58,928 nt of DNA, taken from the NCBI GenBank assembly GCA_021800255.1, contig JAJYZC010000011.1, positions 1 through 58,928 on the forward strand, written 5' to 3'. Numbering within the stretch: the stretch's first letter is position 1; each line of letters starts with the position of its first letter. Below the pieces are notes generated by a model, which saw only the letters and a list, made by a program, of their open reading frames with translations, was not told the DNA's origin and ran no database searches. The translations under genes were made by a program, and so were the position numbers. Below are positions 47,335-55,871 of the stretch, piece after piece. This DNA comes from Acidobacteriota bacterium. Lineage in GTDB: Bacteria; Acidobacteriota; Terriglobia; Terriglobales; Acidobacteriaceae.

Positions 47335-47429
47335 GCCCTCATTGTACGGAAAGACAGTCCCCCGTTCCCAGTGGTCAGTCGCGCGTTCTCCCGCATGAGG
47401 TGCCCTGAAGCTGTTACCATCAAAAGCCA

Positions 47430-48437
47430 ATGAGCGAGTCCAGCGCCAGCGAATGGGAACCGGGTCCGATTCAGCCCGCCGGTCTGGTCCGCACGGAAGC
47501 AGCGGCTCTCGAAGCCCTTGCTACGCGCCTGGAGGGGCCGATGGCCGCCGCGTTTTCCCGCGCCGTCGAGCTGGTGCTGCGCTGCAGCCAATTGCATGGC
47601 CGCGTGGTGGTCACCGGGATGGGCAAGAGCGGCATCATCGCGCAAAAGATCGCGGCTACGCTCAGCTCCACCGGGAGTCCGGCGCTGTTTCTGCACCCAG
47701 CCGAAGCCGTACATGGCGATGTGGGCGTGCTGATGGCGGGCGACGTGGTCGTCGCGCTCTCGGCTTCAGGCGAAACCGAGGAGATCCTGCGCCTGCTCGC
47801 CACCCTCAAGCGCAAGGGCGACGCGCTCATCAGCTTCTGCTGCAACCTGAAATCCACGCTCGCCCAGGCCAGCGACGTGGCTCTTGATTGCAGCGTAGAA
47901 CGCGAAGCCTGCGGCTTGAATCTTGCGCCTACGGCGAGCACCACGGCCATGCTGGCGCTGGGTGATGCGCTGGCCATTGCAGTCAGCCTGCGCAAAGGCT
48001 TCCGCGCCGAAGATTTTGCCCAACTGCACCCCGGCGGCAAGCTGGGCAAGCAGTTGGCCAAGGTGCGCGATCTGATGCACACCGGCGACGAAGTGCCCGT
48101 GGTCGCGCCTAAAACATCCATGACCGACGCCATCTATGAAATGTCGTCGAAGAAGCTTGGCATCACGACCGTGCAGAAAGACGGGCGGCTCTGCGGCGTC
48201 ATCAGCGACGGCGACCTGCGCCGCCTGCTGGAGCGCGAAGGCGGCGCGGCGCTCAGCAAGACCGCCGGCGAAGCCATGAATCCACATCCCAAGACGATTG
48301 GGGCGGATGAACTGGCCGCCAAAGCGCTGGCGATTCTGGAGGAGCGGAAGATTACCTCGCTCGTCGCCGTCGACGCGGACGGGAAGGTTGAAGGCGTAGT
48401 GCATCTGCACGACCTATGGGGCGTGGAGCTGATTTGA
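47430..48437 (+). CDS. kdsD: arabinose-5-phosphate isomerase (KdsD type)
   Basis: A 335-residue protein that interconverts ribulose-5-phosphate and arabinose-5-phosphate, the first step of KDO synthesis for lipopolysaccharide. The SIS domain shows VVVTGMGKSGIIAQKIAATL, LHPAEAVHGDVGV and LSASGETEEILRLL. The PTASTTAMLALGDALAIAV motif and EDFAQLHPGGKLGKQL lie before two CBS domains (VRDLMHTGDEVPVV, EAMNPHPKTIG). Length and order match KdsD/GutQ. KDO use fits a Gram-negative envelope. Confidence 0.94.
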   Translation: MSESSASEWEPGPIQPAGLVRTEAAALEALATRLEGPMAAAFSRAVELVLRCSQLHGRVVVTGMGKSGIIAQKIAATLSSTGSPALFLHPAEAVHGDVGVLMAGDVVVALSASGETEEILRLLATLKRKGDALISFCCNLKSTLAQASDVALDCSVEREACGLNLAPTASTTAMLALGDALAIAVSLRKGFRAEDFAQLHPGGKLGKQLAKVRDLMHTGDEVPVVAPKTSMTDAIYEMSSKKLGITTVQKDGRLCGVISDGDLRRLLEREGGAALSKTAGEAMNPHPKTIGADELAAKALAILEERKITSLVAVDADGKVEGVVHLHDLWGVELI

Positions 48438-48575
48438 AAGAAGCTGATCAGAGGCTCGCCGGGCCGGGAACCCCGCGAAACAACAATCGCAAGTATCCTG
48501 ACATTTAGAATAGAAACTGCCGTTATTTGCTCTACGTCCTCTTCTGGCGGACGGGAAAGTTTGCTTACTTCTTCT

Positions 48576-50447
48576 ATGCACCGTTGGTCGAAGCTCTTCA
48601 TCCCCACCCTGCGCGAGGCCCCGGCGGACGCCGAAGTGGCCAGCCACAAGTTCCTGCTCCGCGCCGGCTACATCCGGCAGCTTGGGGCGGGGATTTACAG
48701 CTATCTGTTCCTGGGCCAGCGCTCGCTGAACAAGATCATGGCCATCGTGCGCGAAGAGATGGACAAGATCGGGCAGGAGTTTTACCTGCCTGGGATTCTG
48801 CCGCGTGAGCCGTGGGAGGAGAGCGGACGCTGGACGGCGATGGGCGACAACATGTTCCGCCTGAAGGACCGCAAGGGCGCCGACCTCTGCCTGGGCATGA
48901 CGCACGAAGAGATCATGACCGCGATTGCGCGCGGCGAGCTGCGCAGCTACAAGCAGTTGCCGCAGATCTGGTACCAGATTCAGACCAAGTTTCGCGACGA
49001 ACCGCGGCCCAAGTCGGGCCTCTTGCGCGTGCGCCAGTTCATTATGAAGGACTCGTACTCGTTCGACATCGACAAGGCCGGTCTCGACCGCAGCTTCGAC
49101 CTGCACGACCAGGTGTATCGCGCCATCTTTACGCGCTGCGGGCTCAAGTTCGTCGCCGTCGAGGCCGACTCCGGCGCCATGGGCGGCTCGCAGTCGCAGG
49201 AGTTCATGGTGTACACCGACGCGGGCGAGGATCTGATCGCAAGCTGTCCGGTGTGCGGCTACGCGGCAAACCTGGAAAAGGCGACTTCGCGCCTCGAGCC
49301 GGTCGTCGAACTGGAGCCGACCGGCGACGGTAAGCCGGAGCTGGTCCACACGCCGGGCTGCGCCGCCATCGCCGACGTGGCCGCGTTCTTTAAGATTTCG
49401 CCGGCAAGCGACATCAAGTGCGTGGCCTACATGGCATTGCGCGGGTATGGTCCTGGCCCAGTGCTGCGTAATGCTGGATTTGGCCCGATGGAGCCGAACT
49501 GGGTACCTGTCGCAGCGTTTTTGCGTGGCGACCATCAAGTGAATGAGGTCAAGCTGATGGGCGCCATCGGCGCAAATGAATTGCGCCCCATGCAGGCCGA
49601 GGAGTTGGATAAATACTTTCGTGGCCCGGCAGGCTACTTGGGACCAGTTGGACTGAATCCAAAAGAAGTACAGGCGCAAACATCGTTCGGTCCTGCATTT
49701 TCCGAAAAAGGAAAGTCTCAAGGAACTGGGGAGCCCCTCGTCGTCATCATCGATCGCTCTCTCGAAGGCCGCAAAAACATGGTCTGCGGCGCCAACAAGC
49801 TGGACTACCACCTGCGCAACGTGACGCCGGGACGCGATTTTAACTGGACGCTCGGCGCCGACATTCGCAGCGTGAACGAGGGCGAGGGCTGCCCAAAGGA
49901 TGGCTGCAACGGCAAGCTCGTCGTCGGCAAAGCAGTCGAAGTTGGCCACATCTTCAAGCTCGGCTACAAATACTCGGAGGCGATGGGCGCGCGCGTGCTC
50001 GACCCCAACGGCAAGGAGGTGACGCCGATCATGGGCAGCTACGGGATCGGCATCGAGCGCATCCTTACGGCCGCCATTGAGCAATCCAATGACGCCAACG
50101 GTTTTTGGCTGCCGGCGTCGATTGCGCCGTTTACTGTGGTGGTGACGGTAACCAACGCGGCCGACGCGGCGCTGCGCGAGACTGGCGAAAAGCTGGCCGC
50201 GGAGCTAGAAGCGGCAGGCCTTGACGTGCTGCTCGACGACCGCGACGAGCGCGCCGGAGTCAAATTCAAGGATGCGGATTTGGTGGGGATTCCCTACCGC
50301 ATCAACGTGGGCAAGAAAGCCGCGGGCGGCCAGGTGGAGCTGGTGACGCGCGCGGCGGCCAGCAGCGAGGACGTGGCGTTGGACGGCGCGGTGGCGCGTT
50401 TGAAAGAGCGCGTCGAAGAAGAAACGCTGCTGGAGGCGAGTTGCTAG
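48576..50447 (+). CDS. proS: prolyl-tRNA synthetase (bacterial type with insertion domain)
   Basis: A 623-residue class II aminoacyl-tRNA synthetase. It begins [20 protein letters not shown]. Motif 2 is [19 protein letters not shown] and motif 3 is [15 protein letters not shown] roughly 180-residue insertion between them, with [16 protein letters not shown]-like and [19 protein letters not shown] segments, is the editing domain typical of bacterial ProS. The C-terminal anticodon-binding part has [29 protein letters not shown]. The insert has some local codon-use drift (about 49440-49740). A palindromic repeat follows 6 bp after the stop. Confidence 0.96.
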   Translation: MHRWSKLFIPTLREAPADAEVASHKFLLRAGYIRQLGAGIYSYLFLGQRSLNKIMAIVREEMDKIGQEFYLPGILPREPWEESGRWTAMGDNMFRLKDRKGADLCLGMTHEEIMTAIARGELRSYKQLPQIWYQIQTKFRDEPRPKSGLLRVRQFIMKDSYSFDIDKAGLDRSFDLHDQVYRAIFTRCGLKFVAVEADSGAMGGSQSQEFMVYTDAGEDLIASCPVCGYAANLEKATSRLEPVVELEPTGDGKPELVHTPGCAAIADVAAFFKISPASDIKCVAYMALRGYGPGPVLRNAGFGPMEPNWVPVAAFLRGDHQVNEVKLMGAIGANELRPMQAEELDKYFRGPAGYLGPVGLNPKEVQAQTSFGPAFSEKGKSQGTGEPLVVIIDRSLEGRKNMVCGANKLDYHLRNVTPGRDFNWTLGADIRSVNEGEGCPKDGCNGKLVVGKAVEVGHIFKLGYKYSEAMGARVLDPNGKEVTPIMGSYGIGIERILTAAIEQSNDANGFWLPASIAPFTVVVTVTNAADAALRETGEKLAAELEAAGLDVLLDDRDERAGVKFKDADLVGIPYRINVGKKAAGGQVELVTRAAASSEDVALDGAVARLKERVEEETLLEASC

Positions 50448-50452
50448 GGGCT

Positions 50453-50556
50453 GGTCTTTGACCGCATGAATTCGTTCCTTTTAGTTTCTGCTTTCCCAGG
50501 TCCCCAAGGGGACCTGGGGCACCCCGGGATGGTGCAAAATCAAGCGGTCAGAGACC
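50453..50556 (+). repeat. REP-like palindromic intergenic repeat, copy 2 (best preserved)
   Basis: A 104-bp element starting 6 bp after the proS stop. Terminal inverted repeats are GGTCTTTGACCGC (50453-50465) and GCGGTCAGAGACC (50544-50556), 12 of 13 complementary. In the middle, CCCAGGTCCCC (50495-50505) pairs with GGGGACCTGGG (50508-50518) in an 11-bp stem. The core GACCGCATGAATTCGTTCC is shared with the other two copies. Confidence 0.78.
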
Positions 50557-50674
50557 TAGCTTCGGGCGGCTGATGTTCCGCGCGCAGCCGATCTAATAGC
50601 TGCCTCAAAAGAGGAGAGGTGTGGCAGACCAGTGAACCGGCGGCCGCCGGCGGGATGCCGGGAGTTTTTTGAAG

Positions 50675-53059
50675 ATGGCGTTGAAGATCAAGTTCGTAAG
50701 ACCGGAAGGCCGGCGTTCGGTTAAGCCGGCGCTGGCGCTGATTGCACTGGCTGCGGTGGGGTTGTGTGTCATAGCGGGCGGCTGGGTCTTCGTTTATTAC
50801 TACTTCAAGTACCAGCGCATTGTCGATGCCCGCTTCCGGCATCCGGTCTTCGTTGATACGGCGCAGATTTACGCCGCACCGCGCGTGGTCCGCCCCGGAC
50901 AAAAGCTGTCCATTTCGCTCATCGCCAACGAGCTGAGCGAAGCCGGCTACACCGCCGCCGGCGCGACCCCTGTGTCGCAGATGGGCACATACAGCCTGGG
51001 CCGGCAATCCATTACTGTACTCCCCGGCCCGCAATCGTATCACGCGCCGGACGGCGCGGTGATCCACGTAAGCGATGGAATGGTGGACACCATCACCGAT
51101 AGCCAGGGCCAGCAGTTGGCCAGTTACGCGCTGGAGCCGCTGCTCATCACCGGCCTGAGCGAGAGCGCGGACCGCATCAAGCGCCGGCTGGTGACCTTCA
51201 ACGAGATGCCGCCGAATCTCATCAACGCGGTGCTAGCCATCGAGGACCGGCACTATTTCGAGCATGGCGGCGTGGACTACGAACGCATCCTGGGCGCGAT
51301 CTGGGCCGACCTGAGCCACCGCGACCTTAGCGAAGGCGCTTCGACCATTACCATGCAACTGGCGAAGATGTTCTTCCTCACGCCTGCGAAGACATTCAAA
51401 AGGAAGTTTCTTCAAGTAGTGATCACCTTCCAGCTCGAGCATCTTTTCGATAAGAAACAGATCTTCCAGATGTACGCGAACGAAGTGCCGTTAGGCCATT
51501 GGGGCAGCTTCGATATCGACGGCTTCGGCGAGGCGGCGCAGGCCTACTACGGCAAAGATGTGGGCCAACTGAATCTGGACGAGAGCGCGCTGCTGGCCGG
51601 CCTTATCCAGAGCCCCAGTTATCTGAACCCCTTCCGGCACCCCCACCGGGCCATTGTTCGCCGCAACATGGTGCTGGATGCGATGGTGGAGACGGGAGCG
51701 ATCACCAAAGAACAGGCCGAGACCGCCAAGGCCCAACCGCTGCAAGTAGAGCGGGCCAGCCTAGACGCCAGCGAGGCGCCGTACTTTGTAGACTTGGTGC
51801 GCGATGAACTGACGCGCAAGCTGGGCAACCGCGATTACAACCGCGAGGGCCTGCGCATCTACACCTCGCTCGATCCTAACCTGCAACGCATCGCCACTGA
51901 GGCCGTGGATTCAACGATGCCACAAATCGATAAGGACGTGGACAGGCTGCACGCGCGCGACCGGCGGCGCGGCATTCCGTATCCCTATCCGCAGGTGGCG
52001 CTGGTGGCGCTGGACCCGCACACCGGCCAGGTGCTGGCGCTGGTGGGCGGGCGCAGCTACGGCGCCTCGCAGTTGGACCACGCGCTGGCCATGCGCCCCA
52101 CGGGCTCCACTTTCAAGCCTTTCGTCTATGCGGCTGCCTTTCGGACGGCAGTTGAAGGCACCTTGCTGCCGGGCCAGACACAACTGTTTTCACAGCTCAC
52201 GATCCTGAATGACGAACCGACCACCTTCAACTTCAACGGCCAGGAGTACACGCCGCGCAACTTTGAGAACGAGTATTTCGGCCCCGTGCCGGCGCGCGAG
52301 GCGCTGGCGCGCTCACTGAACAATGCCACCATCAGTCTGGCCAGCATGGTGGGCTATGACAACGTGGCCGCGCTGGCCCGCGACGCAGGCATCACCAACG
52401 CCCAGGGCACGCCCGCCGTGGCCATCGGCGCCTATGACGCCTCGCCGCTGGAGATGGCCGGGGCCTACACCATCTTCGCCAACAACGGCATCCATATCGA
52501 TCCCTGGGTGCTGGCCAGCGTGCGCACCCCTACCGGCAACATCATCGCCGACTACACGCCCACAACCAACCAGGTGCTGGACCCGCGTGTGGCTTACCTG
52601 ACCACCAATATGATGGAGGCCGTCCTCGAAGGTCACGGAACCGGCGCGGGAGCGCGCGATATGGGCTTTACCGCTCCGGCTGCGGGCAAGACCGGCACCG
52701 AGAACGACTCGTGGTTTGCCGGCTTCACCAGCAACCTGCTCTGCGTGGTGTGGGTGGGCAACGACGATTACACCGACCTCGGGATTGAAGGCGCGCGCGC
52801 GGCCCTCCCCATCTGGGCTAAGTTCATGAAAAGTGCCGTCGAGCTGCCTCAGTACTCAGACACGGAGGAGTTCATTCCCCCGTCTGGCGTGGAACTGGTA
52901 GCCCTGGACAAAGGGACTAACTTGCTGGCCGACGAATCGTGCCCCGACGACTATACCGCGGCGTTTCTAGACGGTACCGCGCCCACGAACACGTGCAGCC
53001 ATCCGCATGGCCGCAACATCTTCCAGAAGATCCTCGGACTGGGCAAGCCGGGCAACTAA
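50675..53059 (+). CDS. class A penicillin-binding protein (PBP1-type)
   Basis: A 794-residue bifunctional peptidoglycan synthase anchored by one N-terminal helix (ALALIALAAVGLCVIAGGWVFVYYY). The GT51 glycosyltransferase has E190 in AIEDRHYFEHGGVDYERI, plus EGASTITMQLAK and KRKFLQVVITFQLE. The transpeptidase has S478 in GSTFKPFVYA (SxxK), SLNNAT (SxN) and AAGKTGTENDSW (KTG). A UB2H-like segment in the N-terminal part (VFVDTAQIYAAPRVVRPGQKL) suggests PBP1b rather than PBP1a type. ATG 50675 is preferred to TTG 50669. A repeat copy follows 99 bp after the stop. Confidence 0.94.
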   Translation: MALKIKFVRPEGRRSVKPALALIALAAVGLCVIAGGWVFVYYYFKYQRIVDARFRHPVFVDTAQIYAAPRVVRPGQKLSISLIANELSEAGYTAAGATPVSQMGTYSLGRQSITVLPGPQSYHAPDGAVIHVSDGMVDTITDSQGQQLASYALEPLLITGLSESADRIKRRLVTFNEMPPNLINAVLAIEDRHYFEHGGVDYERILGAIWADLSHRDLSEGASTITMQLAKMFFLTPAKTFKRKFLQVVITFQLEHLFDKKQIFQMYANEVPLGHWGSFDIDGFGEAAQAYYGKDVGQLNLDESALLAGLIQSPSYLNPFRHPHRAIVRRNMVLDAMVETGAITKEQAETAKAQPLQVERASLDASEAPYFVDLVRDELTRKLGNRDYNREGLRIYTSLDPNLQRIATEAVDSTMPQIDKDVDRLHARDRRRGIPYPYPQVALVALDPHTGQVLALVGGRSYGASQLDHALAMRPTGSTFKPFVYAAAFRTAVEGTLLPGQTQLFSQLTILNDEPTTFNFNGQEYTPRNFENEYFGPVPAREALARSLNNATISLASMVGYDNVAALARDAGITNAQGTPAVAIGAYDASPLEMAGAYTIFANNGIHIDPWVLASVRTPTGNIIADYTPTTNQVLDPRVAYLTTNMMEAVLEGHGTGAGARDMGFTAPAAGKTGTENDSWFAGFTSNLLCVVWVGNDDYTDLGIEGARAALPIWAKFMKSAVELPQYSDTEEFIPPSGVELVALDKGTNLLADESCPDDYTAAFLDGTAPTNTCSHPHGRNIFQKILGLGKPGN

Positions 53060-53157
53060 AATACAGATCGTTTCCGGTAGCCCGGCTGGCGTTTTGGCCT
53101 GGGCGGCGGCTTTCTTCCGTTGCCGGTGCGCTGGGCCGTCGCGCCGGCGAGCGGAGA

Positions 53158-53266
53158 GGTCTCTGACCACATGAATTCGTTCCATCCAGTTCGTGCTTTC
53201 CCAAGCCCTCCGCCGCGTCGGACGGGCCCTGGAGCATTCTCCAGTGGTCCAGAACTAAGCCGTCAT
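53158..53266 (+). repeat. REP-like palindromic intergenic repeat, copy 3 (diverged)
   Basis: It begins GGTCTCTGACCACATGAATTC, 99 bp after the penicillin-binding protein stop, and shares the core GACCnCATGAATTCGTTCC with the other copies. The central hairpin is altered (CCAAGCCC and GGGCCCTGG with an inner GC-rich stretch). The 3' end AAGCCGTC is a degraded version of the copy 2 terminus. Confidence 0.6.
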
Positions 53267-53329
53267 AAAATTTATGAGGGTTCGATGCTGCATCCGGGCG
53301 CACGAGCGGCGAAGTGAGGGAATGAAGCC

Positions 53330-55588
53330 ATGCATCTGTATACGCAGGCGCGGCGGGCCATGGTGATCGCCCTGGGTTTGTTTGCGCTGGTTGCCGCCGC
53401 GCCGCGCTGCGCCCGGCAGGGCGCCAAGAGAAATACTGGGAACGCGCTCCGATTTCCGTGGATGAACCGCGCTCTTTCTCCGCAGGCGCGGGCCGGGCTG
53501 GTGCTGAAGCAGATGACTCTCGATGAAAAGATCTCCTTGATCCACGGGACAAGCTGGCATGGCCTGGACTGGAAGACCTGGAACCTGAAGATGCTCGGCT
53601 CCAATGGAGGGGTGGGATACGTGGCGGGCATTCCGCGCCTGGGCATCCCTGGGATTCAGATGAACAATGCGTCCTACGGCGTGACGCGCAGCCGCAGGAA
53701 CAGACGTTATTCGACGGCGCTGCCGGCAGACCTGGCGCTGGCGGCCACCTGGGATGAACACGCAGCCTATGAATACGGTGCGCTGCTGGGTCGGGAGTTG
53801 CGCGCCCAGGGCTACAACATGGCTCTCGGCGGAGGCGTCAACCTGGCGCGAGAGCCGCGCGACGGCCGCACCTTTGAATTTCTGGGCGAAGACCCCATTC
53901 TGGCGGGCACCATGGCCGGCTACGAAGTGGCGGGGACGCAGGCCCAGCATGTCATAGGCGATCTGAAGCACTTTGCCATGAACGACCAGGAAACCGGCCG
54001 GAAGAGACTCAACGTCCATATCGATGAGCGCGCGATGCGCGAGACGGATATGCTGGCCTTTGAAATTGCGCTGCGCATTTCCCGCGCCGGAGCGGTGATG
54101 TGCGCCTATAACGGCGTGAATGGCGAGTTTTCGTGCCAGAACAAGTATCTGCTGACCCAGGCGCTCAGAAAAGACTGGAAGTTTCGCGGCTTCGTCCTTT
54201 CAGATTGGGGCGCGGCGCACAGCACTATCGCGGCCTCCGCTGCCGGGCTGGATCAGGAAGAGCCATCGTCGGTCTTTTATGGGGATGCGATGAAGCGGGA
54301 CGTGCGCAGCGGCAAGGTTTCCATGGCCGAGCTGGACGAACATGTTCGCCGCATCCTGCGGTCAGAGTTCGCCTGCGGGATTGTGGACGATCCTGCGGTG
54401 CAGCATCCCGTCGATGTGGATCGCGATCTCATGATCGCGCAGCACCTAGCGGAAGAGAGCATAGTTCTGCTCCGCAACCAGGATGCGCAGCTACCGCTCG
54501 ACGCCGCCAAGCTCCGCACCATTGCCGTGATCGGCGCTCATGCCGATGCGGCGATGATCTCCGGAGGCGGTTCGGGCCAGGTTGATCCGCCGGCCGGGAG
54601 CGCCTTGCACTTCGGCAAGGGTGCGCCCTGGCGGAGTGAGGTATGGTTTCCGGATGCGCCGCTGAAGGCGATACGCGCAGAAGCGCCGCACGCCAAGGTG
54701 GAGTACGATCCGGGCACAAATCCCGCGGCGGCTGCCGCTCTGGCGCGGACCGCCGGCGTGGCCATTGTTTTTGCCGATCAGTGGGAGAGCGAGGGCATGG
54801 ATCTTGCCACGCTCGCTCTTCCTGGGGACCAGAATGCGCTGGTCGAGCAGGTTGCGGCCGCGAACCCGCATACGATTGTGGTCCTGGAAACAGGCAGTCC
54901 CGCGCTGATGCCGTGGGCCAACAAGGTGAGCGCCATTCTGGAGGCGTGGTACGCAGGGAGCCGCGGAGCGGAGGCGGTGGCCAAGGTACTGTTCGGAGAG
55001 GTGAACCCGAGCGCCAAATTGCCGATCTCGTTTCCTTTGCGCGAGGCCGGCGTGCCCCAACCCGTGGTGGTGAAGCCGGCGCCGTCGCGGCTTGGCGTTT
55101 TTGCGCGTCTAGCGGCGCTGTTCAGCGGGCCTGGCGCGGAGCGCCCTCCTGTGCAGCTTGACTACCACGAAGGATTGCTCGTGGGCTACAAATGGTACGA
55201 GGTGAAGCGGCAAGCCGTGCTGTTTCCTTTTGGCTTCGGACTCTCCTACACCAAATTTCATTACTCCGGCTTGCGCGTAAAGGTTGACGGAGGAGTGCAC
55301 GTCAACTTCACGATCAAAAATACAGGCGCCCGGTCCGGAGCCGAGGTTGCCGAGGTCTACGCAGAGTTGCCAGCGAGCGCAGGAGAGCCTTTCAAGCGCC
55401 TGATCGGCTGGCAAAGAATGCCGTTGAATCCGGGTGAAAGCGAGCGGGTCTCAGTGAAGATTCCGGTGCAGTATCTCTCGATTTTCAACATAAACAAAGG
55501 CGAGTGGCGGTTGGCTCCGGGAGAATACACAATCTTTGTGGGCGGATCGTCAGAGAACCTGCCCCTGCGGCAGAGAGTGCGCCTGTAG
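53330..55588 (+). CDS. secreted glycoside hydrolase family 3 (beta-glucosidase type)
   Basis: A 752-residue exported protein. The signal peptide is AMVIALGLFALVAAAPRCA. The TIM barrel has GVTRSRRNRRYSTALPADLALAATWD, GRTFEFLGEDPILAG and KHFAMNDQETGR. The nucleophile is D292 in RGFVLSDWGAAHST. The second alpha/beta domain (IVLLRNQDAQLPL and GSGQVDPP) and the C-terminal fibronectin III-like domain (EVAEVYAELPASAGEPFKRLIGW) complete the typical three-part GH3. Beta-glucosidase or beta-xylosidase activity cannot be separated by eye. It complements the GH31 enzyme in oligosaccharide breakdown. Confidence 0.93.
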   Translation: MHLYTQARRAMVIALGLFALVAAAPRCARQGAKRNTGNALRFPWMNRALSPQARAGLVLKQMTLDEKISLIHGTSWHGLDWKTWNLKMLGSNGGVGYVAGIPRLGIPGIQMNNASYGVTRSRRNRRYSTALPADLALAATWDEHAAYEYGALLGRELRAQGYNMALGGGVNLAREPRDGRTFEFLGEDPILAGTMAGYEVAGTQAQHVIGDLKHFAMNDQETGRKRLNVHIDERAMRETDMLAFEIALRISRAGAVMCAYNGVNGEFSCQNKYLLTQALRKDWKFRGFVLSDWGAAHSTIAASAAGLDQEEPSSVFYGDAMKRDVRSGKVSMAELDEHVRRILRSEFACGIVDDPAVQHPVDVDRDLMIAQHLAEESIVLLRNQDAQLPLDAAKLRTIAVIGAHADAAMISGGGSGQVDPPAGSALHFGKGAPWRSEVWFPDAPLKAIRAEAPHAKVEYDPGTNPAAAAALARTAGVAIVFADQWESEGMDLATLALPGDQNALVEQVAAANPHTIVVLETGSPALMPWANKVSAILEAWYAGSRGAEAVAKVLFGEVNPSAKLPISFPLREAGVPQPVVVKPAPSRLGVFARLAALFSGPGAERPPVQLDYHEGLLVGYKWYEVKRQAVLFPFGFGLSYTKFHYSGLRVKVDGGVHVNFTIKNTGARSGAEVAEVYAELPASAGEPFKRLIGWQRMPLNPGESERVSVKIPVQYLSIFNINKGEWRLAPGEYTIFVGGSSENLPLRQRVRL

Positions 55589-55871
55589 CTTGCTGCAAAA
55601 TGGATGAAACGGCTACCGGGAAGGAACAGCCGCCGATTCCTGTTCGCGCGCAATCGCCGGCCGCAGCGGACGGTCTCCGCTCCGTCGAAAATCAATCGCC
55701 TATCCTTCGGCTCGGCTTGGCGCCAAAGCTCTCGCAGTTTGGCTCAGGATGACATCGCCCCATTCTCTTTGCAGGCGCCGGGAAAGGAATGTAAGGAACC
55801 TCCGCATGGGAACGCGCCCGGGCGGCGATCCCAACTTTGACGAGCGGCAGCGAAGGTTCCTTCAATTTGAG
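55589..55871. other. intergenic between convergent GH3 and M61 genes
   Basis: No gene is supported here. An 8-bp inverted pair, AAGGAACC (55793-55800) and GGTTCCTT (55855-55862), spans a GC-rich stretch and may act as a bidirectional structure at the gene ends. Confidence 0.4.

Noticed and set aside
49430-49740. Foreign insert within proS
   Set aside because: Local codon use differs slightly, but the frame and the editing-domain motifs are continuous and typical of bacterial ProS.
48414-50084. 556-codon minus-strand frame
   Set aside because: It is antisense to proS, with composition typical of shadow frames and no motifs.
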